DNA of 64,000 nt from Piscinibacter sp. (GTDB lineage Bacteria; Pseudomonadota; Gammaproteobacteria; Burkholderiales; Burkholderiaceae_C): NCBI GenBank assembly GCA_016706565.1, contig JADJJI010000005.1, positions 472,001 through 536,000 of the forward strand. Reading direction: 5' to 3'. The position numbers and the translations under genes were made by a program. A model generated the notes under the pieces. It searched no databases and was not told where the DNA came from. It worked only from the letters and a program-made list of their open reading frames with translations. This document shows, piece after piece, positions 19,427 to 28,744 of the stretch (positions are counted from its first letter, which is position 1; each line of letters starts with the position of its first letter).

Positions 19427-20467
19427 TCAGACCAGACACTGCTCCAGCCCCTGCAGGAAAACATCGCGCGGCAGGTCCAGGCCGATGAACACCATCTTGC
19501 TGGTCTTCTTCTCGCCGGCGGCCCATTTCGGCCCCAGGTCGCTTCCCATGAGCTGGTGCACGCCCTGGAAGATCACCTTGCGGTCGCTGCCTTTCATGTT
19601 CAGCACGCCCTTGTAACGCAGCATCTTCGGGCCGTAGACCTGCACGATTGCGCCCAGGAAATCCTCCAGCTTGGCCGGGTTGAAGGCCTTGTCGGAGCGG
19701 AAGACGAAGGACTTCACGTCGTCGTCGTGGTGATGGTGGTGCGGGTGGTCGCAGTGCTCGCCATGTTCGTGGTCATGGTCGTGATCGTGGTGATCGTGGC
19801 CATGGCCGTCGCCGGAAAGGAATTCCGGGTCGATGTCGAGCTTGGCGTTCAGGTTGAAGCCACGCAGGTCGAACACCTCGGCGATCGGCACCTCGCCGAA
19901 GTTGACCTTGCGCTGCGGCGCGCGCGGATTCATGTGCTTGACGCGGTGGATCAGCGCGTCGACCGTGGCGTCGTCGACCAGGTCGGCCTTGCTGATGAAG
20001 ATCTGATCGGCAAAGCCGATCTGGCGGCGCGCCTCCTGGCGGGTGTCGAGTTGCCCGTCGGCATGCTTGGCGTCGACCAGCGTCAGGATCGAGTCGAGCA
20101 GGTAGCTCTCGGCGATCTCGTCGTCCATGAAGAAGGTCTGGGCCACCGGGCCGGGGTCGGCCAGGCCGGTGGTCTCGATGACCACACGGTCGAACTGGAG
20201 CTCGCCCTTGCGTTTTTTCGCCGCCAGGTCCGACAGCGTGGTGCGCAGGTCCTCGCGGATCGTGCAGCAGACGCAGCCATTGTTGAGCTGGATGATCTGC
20301 TCCTTCGTGTCCTGCACGAGGATCTCGTTGTCGATGTTCTCGTCGCCGAACTCGTTCTCGATCACCGCGATCTTCTGGCCGTGCGCCTCGGTGAGCACCC
20401 GCTTGAGCAGGGTCGTCTTGCCCGAACCCAGGAAGCCGGTGAGGATGGTGGCGGGGATGAGAGCCAT
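19427..20467 (-). CDS. CobW/COG0523-family GTP-binding metallochaperone with histidine-rich loop
   Basis: 346 residues. A G3E GTPase with P-loop GFLGSGKT (11-18), the metal-binding CVCC motif (C65, C67, C68) and the KADL guanine-specificity motif. A dense histidine/aspartate stretch at about 222-247 is a likely zinc-binding loop. A CobW C-terminal domain completes it. Members of this family (ZigA, YeiR, YjiA) deliver zinc or other metals to proteins. Its position directly beside a dksA lacking most zinc ligands is suggestive. No Zur box was found upstream. Confidence 0.88.
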   Translation of the reverse strand: MALIPATILTGFLGSGKTTLLKRVLTEAHGQKIAVIENEFGDENIDNEILVQDTKEQIIQLNNGCVCCTIREDLRTTLSDLAAKKRKGELQFDRVVIETTGLADPGPVAQTFFMDDEIAESYLLDSILTLVDAKHADGQLDTRQEARRQIGFADQIFISKADLVDDATVDALIHRVKHMNPRAPQRKVNFGEVPIAEVFDLRGFNLNAKLDIDPEFLSGDGHGHDHHDHDHDHEHGEHCDHPHHHHHDDDVKSFVFRSDKAFNPAKLEDFLGAIVQVYGPKMLRYKGVLNMKGSDRKVIFQGVHQLMGSDLGPKWAAGEKKTSKMVFIGLDLPRDVFLQGLEQCLV

Positions 20468-20618
20468 GGAATCTGCCTTGAAACGTTTGGGGGATCGGGG
20501 GAAATGGGGGGCGACGACTTTGGTTCAAGGTACCAGATGTGTCAAGCGAAGGCCGTGCCAGGAAGCGCGAGCCTTCGGGTAAGCTTCGCGCTCCGGTACT
20601 TTCTCTCCCACCTGGGCG

Positions 20619-21515
20619 ATGTCCGACCCTCATCCAGCGAGGCCGCTGCGCTCCGGCGAGCGGCCCGCGTCCCCTGCCGCAGAGCGGCGAACCCTGTTCC
20701 GCAAGCTGGTCGAATTCGTCTCGCCCGGCCCCGACTCGCGTGACGAGCTCATCTCCACGCTGGCCGATGCCGAGCACCGCGAGCTGATCGCCCCCGAATC
20801 CCGCCTCATGCTCGAGGGCGTGCTGCGCATGGCCGACCTCACCGCCGGCGACGTGATGGTGGCCGCGCCGCGCATGGACCTGCTGGACATCGACGCCGCC
20901 TACGACGACCTGCTCCACGCGGTCATCGGCACCGGCCACTCGCGCTTCCCGGTCTACGAGGGTGCGCGCGAGAACGTCATCGGCATCCTGATGGCCAAGG
21001 ACCTGCTCAAGCTGCAGCGCTCGCCCGACCTGAACCTGCGCACCTTGCTGCGCCCGGCGGTGTTCGTGCCCGAATCCAAGGGCCTGAACGACCTGCTGCG
21101 CGACTTCCGCTCCAACCGCAACCACCTGGCGATCGTCATCGACGAGTTCGGCAGCACGGCCGGCCTCATCACCATCGAGGACGTGCTCGAAGAGATCGTC
21201 GGCGAGATCGAGGACGAATTCGACGACAAGGACGGCGAGTCCGGCGTCTACACGCTGGCCGACGGCAGCCAGCGGGTTGCCGGCGACGCCGCCATCGAGG
21301 CGGTCAACGACGTGTTCGGCGTGCAGTTGCCGGTTGGCGACTTCGACACCATCGGCGGGCTGGTCGCGCACGAGCTCGGCCACGTGCCGCGGCGCGGCGA
21401 GGCCACGCAGGTCGGGCCGTTGATGTTCTCGGTGATGCTCACGCGCGGCGGGGCGGTGCGCTGGTTCAAGGTGACCCGCGCGCCGGAAGAGGCGCTCGGC
21501 TCCGACGGCGCCTGA
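20619..21515 (+). CDS. corC: CorC/HlyC-family transporter-associated protein (CBS pair plus CorC_HlyC domain)
   Basis: 298 residues, soluble. Two CBS domains occupy about 70-195 (DVMVAAPRMDLLDID, then IDEFGSTAGLITIEDVLEEIVGEIEDE). A C-terminal CorC_HlyC FAD-like domain follows (FGVQLPVGDFDTIGGLVAHELGHVP). In the ybeX context these proteins take part in Mg/Co homeostasis and ribosome maintenance. The stop codon overlaps the start of lnt, the usual ybeX-lnt arrangement, which supports the assignment. Confidence 0.9.
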   Translation: MSDPHPARPLRSGERPASPAAERRTLFRKLVEFVSPGPDSRDELISTLADAEHRELIAPESRLMLEGVLRMADLTAGDVMVAAPRMDLLDIDAAYDDLLHAVIGTGHSRFPVYEGARENVIGILMAKDLLKLQRSPDLNLRTLLRPAVFVPESKGLNDLLRDFRSNRNHLAIVIDEFGSTAGLITIEDVLEEIVGEIEDEFDDKDGESGVYTLADGSQRVAGDAAIEAVNDVFGVQLPVGDFDTIGGLVAHELGHVPRRGEATQVGPLMFSVMLTRGGAVRWFKVTRAPEEALGSDGA

Positions 21516-23023
21516 TGGATCGCCGATCCTGGCCTTGGCCGCTGGAGTTGCTGGCGGCGGCGGCGCTGGGCGCGCTGCAGACCCTGTCGTACGTCCACAC
21601 CCAGGCCTGGTGGCTGCAGCTGGCCTGCGTCGGCCTGCTCGCCTGGCGCGCCAGCCGCGCCGCGCCGGGTCGCGCCGCCATGATGGGCGCCCTCTACGGC
21701 ACGGCCTGGGTGGCCGCCGGCACCTGGTGGCTGTTCATCAGCATGCACCGCTACGGCGGCCTGCCCGCCTGGATGGCCGCGCTGGCCGTGCTGGCACTGG
21801 CTGCGGTGCTGTCGCTGTACCTGGCCCTGGCGCTGGCCGGCTTCGCCCGCTGGCGCCGCGGCCGGCCGCTGGGTGACGCGCTGCTCTTCGCCTCGTTGTG
21901 GCTGCTGGCCGAACTCGCGCGCGGCGTGCTTTTCACCGGATTCCCCTGGGTGGCGACGGGGTATGCCCATGTCGACGGCCCGCTGGCCGCCTGGGCGCCG
22001 TGGATCGGGGTCTACGGTATCGGCGCGGTGGCGGCGTTCGTGGCCGCTCTGCCTGCGCTGCAGCCGGATCGATCGACGGCTGCGCTGCTGCGTGGTGTCG
22101 CGCTGCCACTGGCCCTGCTTGTCGGCCCCTCGACGGTCGGCACGCCCGACTTCACCCGGCCGACCGGCGCGATCGCGGTCACGCTCCTGCAGGGCAACAT
22201 TCCGCAGGACGAGAAGTTCGACATCGAGCATCAACAGGCGGCGCTGGATTGGCACATCGGCATGCTCGGCACGGCGCGCACCGACCTGGTGGTGGCTCCG
22301 GAAACGGCCATCCCCTTTTTGCCACAGCAGGTTCCCGAAGGCATGTGGGAGCGCCTGCAGGCGCACTTCGCGCACGGCGCGACCGCGGCACTGATCGGCG
22401 TGCCGCTGGGCAACGACGCCGAGGGCTACACCAATTCGGCGGTCGGCTTCTCGCCGTCGCAGCCGCCGTACCGCTACGACAAGCAGCACCTGGTGCCGTT
22501 CGGCGAATTCATCCCGCGCTACTTCCGCTGGTTCACCGACCTGATGCACATCCCGCTGGGCGACTTCAACCGCGGGCCGCTGGAGGCGCCCTCGTTCGTC
22601 GTCAAGGGCGAGCGGGTGGCACCCAACATCTGCTACGAAGACCTGTTCGGCGAGGAGCTGGCCGCACGCTTCGCCGACCCGGCCGGCGCGCCGACCATCC
22701 TGGCCAACCTGAGCAACATCGGCTGGTTCGGCCAGACCATCGCCGTCGACCAGCACCTGCAGATATCGCGCCTGCGCAGCCTGGAGCTGCAGCGGCCGAT
22801 GCTGCGCGCCACCAACACCGGGGCCACGGTGGTCATCAATCATCGCGGCGTGGTCACCCACCGTCTCGAGCCGCACACCCGCGGTGTGCTCGAGGGCCTG
22901 GTCCAGGGCCGGCAAGGCAACACGCCCTTCGCGACCTGGGCCTCGCGCTTCGGGCTGTGGCCGCTCGCGTTGCTGGCGCTGGCTGCGACGCTGCTTCTGA
23001 TGCGCCGCAGGGTCGCCCCCTAA
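21515..23023 (+). CDS. lnt: Apolipoprotein N-acyltransferase
   Basis: 502 residues. Adds the third acyl chain to the N-terminal cysteine of lipoproteins in the inner membrane. An N-terminal set of about six membrane helices precedes a nitrilase-like periplasmic domain. The catalytic triad is E263 ([10 protein letters not shown]), K323 ([12 protein letters not shown]) and C373 ([10 protein letters not shown]). A last hydrophobic helix lies at the C-terminus ([15 protein letters not shown]). The start codon overlaps the corC stop by one base. Confidence 0.96.
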   Translation: MDRRSWPWPLELLAAAALGALQTLSYVHTQAWWLQLACVGLLAWRASRAAPGRAAMMGALYGTAWVAAGTWWLFISMHRYGGLPAWMAALAVLALAAVLSLYLALALAGFARWRRGRPLGDALLFASLWLLAELARGVLFTGFPWVATGYAHVDGPLAAWAPWIGVYGIGAVAAFVAALPALQPDRSTAALLRGVALPLALLVGPSTVGTPDFTRPTGAIAVTLLQGNIPQDEKFDIEHQQAALDWHIGMLGTARTDLVVAPETAIPFLPQQVPEGMWERLQAHFAHGATAALIGVPLGNDAEGYTNSAVGFSPSQPPYRYDKQHLVPFGEFIPRYFRWFTDLMHIPLGDFNRGPLEAPSFVVKGERVAPNICYEDLFGEELAARFADPAGAPTILANLSNIGWFGQTIAVDQHLQISRLRSLELQRPMLRATNTGATVVINHRGVVTHRLEPHTRGVLEGLVQGRQGNTPFATWASRFGLWPLALLALAATLLLMRRRVAP

Positions 23024-23051
23024 AATCGGCGGTCGATCTCCGCGGCCCGCC

Positions 23052-23972
23052 ATGCTCACCTTCCAGCAAATCATCCTTCGCCTGCAAGACTACTGGGACG
23101 CCCAGGGCTGCGCGCTGCTGCAGCCGTATGACATGGAAGTCGGCGCCGGCACCAGCCACACGGCGACCTTTCTGCGCGCCATCGGCCCCGAGCCCTGGAA
23201 GGCCGCCTACGTGCAGCCCAGCCGCCGCCCGAAGGACGGCCGCTACGGCCAGAACCCGAACCGCCTGCAGCACTACTACCAGTACCAGGTGGTGCTCAAG
23301 CCCGCGCCGGCCAACATCCTCGAGCTCTACCTCGGCTCGCTCGAGGCGCTGGGTTTCGACCTGAAGGTCAACGACATCCGCTTCGTCGAGGACGACTGGG
23401 AGAACCCCACGCTCGGCTGCTGGGGCCTGGGCTGGGAGGTCTGGCTCAACGGCATGGAGGTGACGCAGTTCACCTACTTCCAGCAGGTCGGCGGCATCGA
23501 CTGCAAGCCGATCACCGGCGAGATCACCTACGGCCTGGAGCGCCTGGCGATGTACCTGCAAGGCGTGGACAACGTCTACGACCTGCAGTGGACCGCATCG
23601 ATGAAGTACGGCGACGTCTACCACCAGAACGAGGTCGAGCAGAGCACCTACAACTTCGAGCACAGCGACGTCGACTTCCTGCTCATCGCGTTCGGTGCCC
23701 ACGAAAAGCAGAGCAAGTACCTGATGGAGCAGCAGCTCGCGCTGCCCGCCTACGAGCAGCTGCTCAAGGCCGGGCATACCTTCAACCTGCTGGATGCGCG
23801 CGGCGCCATCAGCGTCACCGAGCGCGCGGCCTACATCGGCCGCATCCGCAATCTGGCGCGTGCGGTGGCGCAGAGTTACCTCGACAGCCGCGCGCGGCTG
23901 GGTTTCCCGATGGCGCCGAAGGCCTGGGCCGACGAAGTGGTCGCGCAGATCGAGCAGAAGAAGGCCGCCTGA
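23052..23972 (+). CDS. glyQ: Glycine-tRNA ligase alpha subunit
   Basis: 306 residues, the expected length. It begins [33 protein letters not shown] and contains [20 protein letters not shown] and the class II core with the conserved [13 protein letters not shown] and [11 protein letters not shown] motifs. With GlyS it forms the tetrameric alpha2-beta2 enzyme charging tRNA-Gly. It lies 28 bases after lnt and 5 bases before glyS. Confidence 0.98.
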   Translation: MLTFQQIILRLQDYWDAQGCALLQPYDMEVGAGTSHTATFLRAIGPEPWKAAYVQPSRRPKDGRYGQNPNRLQHYYQYQVVLKPAPANILELYLGSLEALGFDLKVNDIRFVEDDWENPTLGCWGLGWEVWLNGMEVTQFTYFQQVGGIDCKPITGEITYGLERLAMYLQGVDNVYDLQWTASMKYGDVYHQNEVEQSTYNFEHSDVDFLLIAFGAHEKQSKYLMEQQLALPAYEQLLKAGHTFNLLDARGAISVTERAAYIGRIRNLARAVAQSYLDSRARLGFPMAPKAWADEVVAQIEQKKAA

Positions 23973-23977
23973 GCACC

Positions 23978-26083
23978 ATGTCCACCACCAAGAATCTGCT
24001 CGTCGAACTGTTCGTCGAGGAACTCCCGCCCAAGTCGCTGAAGAAGCTCGGCGAGGCCTTCGCCGCCGACCTCGCCAAGGGCCTGCGCTCGCAGGGCCTG
24101 GCCGGCGAACACTCGGCCGTCACCGCGTTCGCCTCGCCGCGGCGCCTGGCCGTGCACGTCTCGGGCGTGCTGGCCCGCGCCGCCGACCGCAGCGTGTCGG
24201 TCAAGCTGATGCCGGTGGCGGTGGGCCTGGCCGCCGACGGCAAGCCGACGCCGGCGCTGCTGAAGAAGCTGGCCGCCGTCGGTGCCGATGAATCGGCGCT
24301 GCCGCGCCTGGCGCGACGCGTCGATGGCAAGGCCGAGGTGCTGTTCCTCGAAGGCACGGCCGAGGGGGTCGCGCTCGCCCAGGGGCTGCAGCAGGCGCTC
24401 GACGAGGCGCTCGCCAGCCTGCCGATTCCCAAGGTCATGCAATACCAGCTCGCCGACGGCTGGACCAGCGTGAACTTCGTGCGCCCGGCGCATGGCCTGG
24501 TCGCGCTGCACGGCGCCGACCTGGTGCCGGTGACGGCGCTGGGCCTGGAGGCCGGCCGCCAGACGCGCGGCCACCGCTTCGAGGCGCAGATGGACCCGGT
24601 GGTGCTGCTCGATGCCGACCACTACGCGCGCCAGCTCGAGGAGCAGGGCGGCGTGATCGCCGGCTTCGCGGCGCGGCATGCCGAACTGCTGCGCCAGCTG
24701 CAGTTGGCGGCGGCCAAGGAGGGCCTGACGCCGATCGACGACGCCGCGCTGCTCGACGAGGTCACCGCGCTGGTCGAGCGCCCCAACGTGCTGCTGTGCC
24801 GATTCGAGCCGGAGTTCCTGGCCGTGCCGCAGGAATGCCTCATCCTGACGATGAAGGCGAACCAGAAGTACTTCCCGCTGCTCGACGCGCAAGGCCGGCT
24901 GACGAACAAGTTCCTGGTGGTGAGCAACATCCGCCCGGAAGATGCCAGCCGCGTGATCGGCGGCAACGAGCGCGTGGTGCGCCCGCGCCTGGCCGACGCC
25001 AAGTTCTTCTTCGACCAGGACCGCCGCAAGACGCTGGCCTCGCGTGTCGACGGCCTCTCCAAGGTGGTCTACCACGCCAAACTGGGCACGATGGGCGAGC
25101 GGGTCGAGCGCGTGCGCAAGATCGCCGCCGAGATCGGCAGCGCGCTCGGCGGCGCGGTGCTGGCCCAGCAGGCCGACCAGGCCGCGTTGCTCGCCAAGGC
25201 CGACCTGCTCACCGACATGGTCGGCGAGTTCCCCGAGCTGCAGGGCATCATGGGCGGCTACTACGCGCGCCACGATGGCCTGGCCGAAGACATCGCCTTC
25301 GCCATCGAAGACCACTACAAGCCGCGTTTCGCCGGCGACGCGCTGCCGCGCAACACCACCGGCCTGGCCGTCGCGCTGGCCGACAAGCTCGAGACGCTGG
25401 CCGGCCTGTTCGGCATCGGCCAGGTGCCCACCGGCGACAAGGACCCGTTCGCGCTGCGCCGCCACGCGCTGGGCCTGATCCGCATGCTGATCGAGCGCGA
25501 GCTGCCGCTGGAGCTGGCGCACCTGGTGTCGATCGCCTTCGCCGCGTTCCCGGCCGGCCATGGCCAGGCGCAGGCCGAACTGAGCTACTTCCTGCGCGAG
25601 CGCCTGGTCGGCTACCTGCGCGAGGCGGGCTACCAGACGCAGGACGTCGAGGCCGTGGTCGAGGCGCGCCCCGCGCGCTGGGCCGAGTTCCCGAAGCGGC
25701 TCGACGCCGTGCGCGCCTTCAAGGCGCTGCCCGAGGCGCAGCCGCTGGCCGCCGCCAACAAGCGCGTGGGCAACATCCTGAAGAAGAGCGAGGACAAGGT
25801 CGCCCCGGTGACCGACGCCACGCTGTTCGTCGAACCCGCCGAGCGGGCGCTCGCCGATGCGCTGGAGGCGGTGGCGCCGCGCAGCGAGGCCGCCTTCGCC
25901 GCCGGCGACTACACCGGCTCGCTGCAGGTGCTGGCGGCGCTGAAGACGCCGGTCGACGCCTTCTTCGACACCGTGATGGTGAATGCCGACGACCCGCGGC
26001 TGCGCGCCAACCGCCTGGGCCTGCTGGCGCGGCTGCACGCGGCGATGAACCGCGTGGCCGATCTGTCGCGGCTGGCGGCCTGA
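23978..26083 (+). CDS. glyS: Glycine-tRNA ligase beta subunit
   Basis: 701 residues. Begins NLLVELFVEELPPKSLKKLGEAF, as in the family, and contains FASPRRLAV, the HD-like GTMGERVERVRKIA region and the C-terminal anticodon-binding domain. The ATG at 23978 is chosen because the family N-terminus starts there; the frame is open further upstream inside glyQ. Translationally close to glyQ. Confidence 0.97.
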   Translation: MSTTKNLLVELFVEELPPKSLKKLGEAFAADLAKGLRSQGLAGEHSAVTAFASPRRLAVHVSGVLARAADRSVSVKLMPVAVGLAADGKPTPALLKKLAAVGADESALPRLARRVDGKAEVLFLEGTAEGVALAQGLQQALDEALASLPIPKVMQYQLADGWTSVNFVRPAHGLVALHGADLVPVTALGLEAGRQTRGHRFEAQMDPVVLLDADHYARQLEEQGGVIAGFAARHAELLRQLQLAAAKEGLTPIDDAALLDEVTALVERPNVLLCRFEPEFLAVPQECLILTMKANQKYFPLLDAQGRLTNKFLVVSNIRPEDASRVIGGNERVVRPRLADAKFFFDQDRRKTLASRVDGLSKVVYHAKLGTMGERVERVRKIAAEIGSALGGAVLAQQADQAALLAKADLLTDMVGEFPELQGIMGGYYARHDGLAEDIAFAIEDHYKPRFAGDALPRNTTGLAVALADKLETLAGLFGIGQVPTGDKDPFALRRHALGLIRMLIERELPLELAHLVSIAFAAFPAGHGQAQAELSYFLRERLVGYLREAGYQTQDVEAVVEARPARWAEFPKRLDAVRAFKALPEAQPLAAANKRVGNILKKSEDKVAPVTDATLFVEPAERALADALEAVAPRSEAAFAAGDYTGSLQVLAALKTPVDAFFDTVMVNADDPRLRANRLGLLARLHAAMNRVADLSRLAA

Positions 26084-26084
26084 C

Positions 26085-26711
26085 ATGCACCACAACACCA
26101 TGAAGCTCGTCATCCTCGACCGCGACGGAACGATCAACGAGGATCGCGACGACTACGTCAAGTCGCCCGAGGAGTGGATCCCCGTGCCCGGCGCGCTGGA
26201 GGCCATCGCACGGCTGAACCACGCCGGCTGGCACACCGTGGTGGCGAGCAACCAGTCGGGCATCGGCCGCGGCCTGTTCGACATGGCCACGCTCAACGCG
26301 ATGCACCTGAAGATGCACCAGATGCTGGCCAAGCACGGTGGCCGCATCGACGCGGTGTTCTTCTGCCCGCACACGCCGGCCGACAACTGCGATTGCCGCA
26401 AGCCGATGCCGGGCCTGTTCAAGCAGATCGGCGAGCGCTACGGCGTGGACCTCGGTCTGGTACCGGTGGTCGGCGACGTGCTGCGCGACCTGCAGGCCGG
26501 CACTCAGGTCGGCTGCGAGCCGCACCTGGTGCGTACTGGCAAGGCGGCACGCATGGGCGAGGCGGAGATCGCCGACCTGTGCGCCAAGGTGCCCGGCACC
26601 ACCGTGCATGCCGACCTCGGCGCCTTCGCCGAGTGGCTGATCGAGCGCGAGCGTGCGGTGCGCGTGGCCGCCGGTGAACCGCCCTCCGGCTACGGGACAC
26701 CGGACACATGA
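26085..26711 (+). CDS. gmhB: D-glycero-beta-D-manno-heptose 1,7-bisphosphate 7-phosphatase
   Basis: 208-residue HAD phosphatase that removes the 7-phosphate during ADP-heptose synthesis for lipopolysaccharide core. The nucleophile pair is D12/D14 in LDRDGTIN. The structural zinc loop CPHTPADNCDCRKP and the GDVLRDLQAG motif are present. It starts one base after the glyS stop; a second ATG five codons in is an alternative start. It overlaps the plsC-like gene by 4 bases. Confidence 0.93.
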   Translation: MHHNTMKLVILDRDGTINEDRDDYVKSPEEWIPVPGALEAIARLNHAGWHTVVASNQSGIGRGLFDMATLNAMHLKMHQMLAKHGGRIDAVFFCPHTPADNCDCRKPMPGLFKQIGERYGVDLGLVPVVGDVLRDLQAGTQVGCEPHLVRTGKAARMGEAEIADLCAKVPGTTVHADLGAFAEWLIERERAVRVAAGEPPSGYGTPDT

Positions 26712-27460
26712 ACGTGCTGCGCTCCGCGATCTACGTGCTGTGGCTGGCGGTCACGGTGGTGCCGTGGGCGATCCTCGTGCTGGTCTACTCGATCTTCGTG
26801 CGCGGCGACCGGCTCTACTGGTTCACGATGCGCTGGCTGCGCATGGCCATCTGGGGCGCACGCGTGATCTGCGGCGTGTCGCACCGCATCCAGGGCTGGG
26901 AGAACCTGCCCGACAGCCGCATCATCCTGTGCCCGAAGCACCAGTCGACCTGGGAGACCTTCGCCTTCCCGACGCTGATGCCGCACCCGCTGTGCTACGT
27001 GTTCAAGCGCGAGCTGCTGCTGATCCCTTTCTTCGGTTGGGCGATGGGGCGGCTGGACATGATCCACATCGACCGCAGCAGGCGCGCCGAGGCCTGGAAC
27101 AAGGTGGCCGAGAAGGGCCGGCTGTTCATGTCCCGGGGTAGCTGGGTGATCATGTTCCCGGAGGGCACGCGCGCGCCGCGCGGCGGCCAGGGCGCGTACA
27201 AGAGCGGCGCGACGCGCCTGGCGATCGCCACCGACACGCCGGTGGTGCCGATCGCCATGAACTCGGCGCGCTGCTGGCCGCGCCGCAGCTTCGTGCTGAG
27301 GCCGGGCGTGATCGACATCTCGATCGGCCGGCCCATCCCGCCCGCCGGCCGCCAGCCCGACGAGATGATGCGCGAGGTGGAACGCTGGATCGAGTCGGAG
27401 ATGCGCCGCCTCGACCCCGAGGCCTACGCGCCGCCGGCACCGGCGGCGCAGCCCACGTAA
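26708..27460 (+). CDS. plsC: 1-acyl-sn-glycerol-3-phosphate acyltransferase
   Basis: 250 residues. Transfers the second acyl chain to lysophosphatidic acid in membrane phospholipid synthesis. Two hydrophobic segments lie at about 5-30 and 42-57. The catalytic block is KHQSTWETF with H78 and, unusually, Glu at position 83 where the classical HX4D motif has Asp. The lipid-binding block is FPEGTRAPRGG. The start overlaps the gmhB stop, so it is co-translated within the same envelope operon. Confidence 0.92.
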   Translation: MNVLRSAIYVLWLAVTVVPWAILVLVYSIFVRGDRLYWFTMRWLRMAIWGARVICGVSHRIQGWENLPDSRIILCPKHQSTWETFAFPTLMPHPLCYVFKRELLLIPFFGWAMGRLDMIHIDRSRRAEAWNKVAEKGRLFMSRGSWVIMFPEGTRAPRGGQGAYKSGATRLAIATDTPVVPIAMNSARCWPRRSFVLRPGVIDISIGRPIPPAGRQPDEMMREVERWIESEMRRLDPEAYAPPAPAAQPT

Positions 27461-27471
27461 ACTCCGCGCCC

Positions 27472-28392
27472 ATGCCGCGCCGCGCCGCACCCGCCGAATC
27501 CCTGCAGCTCTCGCTGTTCGATGTGGCGGTGCCGGCGGCAGCGCCCGAGGCCGTCAGCGCCGTGCCGCGCGCACCGATCCCGACCCCTGTACCGATGCCC
27601 GAACCCGCTGCGCCGCAGCGCGAGTCCGTCGTTGCGGTGTTTCGCCACCCGCAGGCCGACCGCGAGATCCGTCTGCGCGAGCACCTGGTGGCCTATGCGC
27701 TTCGGCGGGTGCGCCGACGCACCATCGGCTTCATCGTCGGTGCCGAGGGGCTGGCGGTGAATGCGCCGCGCTGGGTCGGCATAAGCGACATCGAATCGGC
27801 GCTGCGCGAGAAGGCCGACTGGATCCTGCGCAAGCTGGCCGAGCAGCAGGACCGTGCCCAGCGCCAGCTGCAGGCCAAGGTCGACTGGCGCGACGGCGCG
27901 GCCGTGCCCTTCCTCGGCGAGACGGTGATCGTGGTGCTGGATGCGCGCGCCACCGGCGCGATGCTCAACACCGATGCGCAGTCGCTGCCGGGCGTGCCGC
28001 GCCTCACGCTGCACGTCGGCCTGCCGCACACCGCGACGCCGGAGCAGATCCGCGACGCGGTGCAGAGCTGGCTGCAGCGGCAGGCGAAACGCGTGTTCCA
28101 GGAGCGGGTGAACCACTTCGCCGACAAGCTCGGCGTGCGTTGCACGCGGCTCTCGCTCTCGTCGGCGCAGACCCGATGGGGCAGTGCGTCGGCCGACGGG
28201 TCGATCCGGCTCAACTGGCGGCTGGTGCACTTTGCGCTGACGACGATCGACTACGTCGTCACGCACGAGCTGGCGCACCTGCGGGAGATGAACCACAGCC
28301 CGCGGTTCTGGGATGTGGTGCGGTCGGTGTTGCCGGACTACGAGCGTGTTCGCGGCAGCTTGAAGGACGATTCGTTGCCCGTGTTCGACTGA
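27472..28392 (+). CDS. YgjP/SprT-like zinc metallopeptidase (DUF45, M48-like)
   Basis: 306 residues. The C-terminal domain has the zinc motif HELAHLREMNHSPRFW (HExxH with a third ligand downstream), preceded by the family segment RWGSASADGSIRLNWRLVHF. The N-terminal 60 residues are proline/alanine-rich and probably disordered. The family is widespread, but its substrates are not established. It starts 11 bases after plsC and is the last gene of the run before the inverted-repeat element. Confidence 0.85.
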   Translation: MPRRAAPAESLQLSLFDVAVPAAAPEAVSAVPRAPIPTPVPMPEPAAPQRESVVAVFRHPQADREIRLREHLVAYALRRVRRRTIGFIVGAEGLAVNAPRWVGISDIESALREKADWILRKLAEQQDRAQRQLQAKVDWRDGAAVPFLGETVIVVLDARATGAMLNTDAQSLPGVPRLTLHVGLPHTATPEQIRDAVQSWLQRQAKRVFQERVNHFADKLGVRCTRLSLSSAQTRWGSASADGSIRLNWRLVHFALTTIDYVVTHELAHLREMNHSPRFWDVVRSVLPDYERVRGSLKDDSLPVFD

Positions 28393-28405
28393 GCGCTTGC
28401 GAAGA

Positions 28406-28718
28406 GCCCGCCGGTCGCGCCCGGCCGGCGGTAACTTTCATTTGCTGGCCCAAATGAAAGTCACCAAAGCAAAGGGCCTGGAACACGATCTGATCGGTTC
28501 TCTTGGCAGCAGACCAGAGGCGGCTTGTGAACCTCGCTGCACACTTGCACGACCGAGCGCGTGTTGGACGATCCTTCGGTTCGCTGGGCCAGAGCCGTCA
28601 ACAGCCGAACCCTCTGGCCAGCGGCAGCAGCCGAATCGTTTTCAGGCCCTCTTCTTTGGGTCCTTTCTTCTGGGCCAGCAGAAGAAAGGATCTCGCCGGC
28701 CGGGCGAGACCGGCGGGC
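28406..28718. repeat. 313-bp element with long imperfect terminal inverted repeats (MITE/REP-like)
   Basis: The left end (about 28406-28490) and the complement of the right end (about 28635-28718) match over roughly 75 bases: both start GCCCGCCGGTC, continue with a CGCCCGGCCGGCG block, an AAATGAAAG/AGAAGAAAGG hairpin arm, and an AAAG..AAGGGCCTG block. Each end carries its own hairpin: a 10-bp stem at 28435-28444/28451-28460 with loop CTGGCC, and an 11-bp stem at 28662-28672/28679-28689 with loop GGCCAG. It fills the 352-base gap between two genes and has no coding capacity. No target-site duplication was identified. Confidence 0.65.
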
Positions 28719-28744
28719 TGCCCCGCGCACAACAATCGCAATCT

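Noticed and set aside
20468-20618. Possible tRNA in the cobW-corC gap (GGTTCAA-like string)
   Set aside because: No cloverleaf, acceptor stem or anticodon arm could be built around it.
28406-28718. Insertion sequence or retron remnant
   Set aside because: No transposase or reverse-transcriptase coding fragment is present. Only terminal inverted repeats and hairpins are seen, so it is annotated as a repeat.
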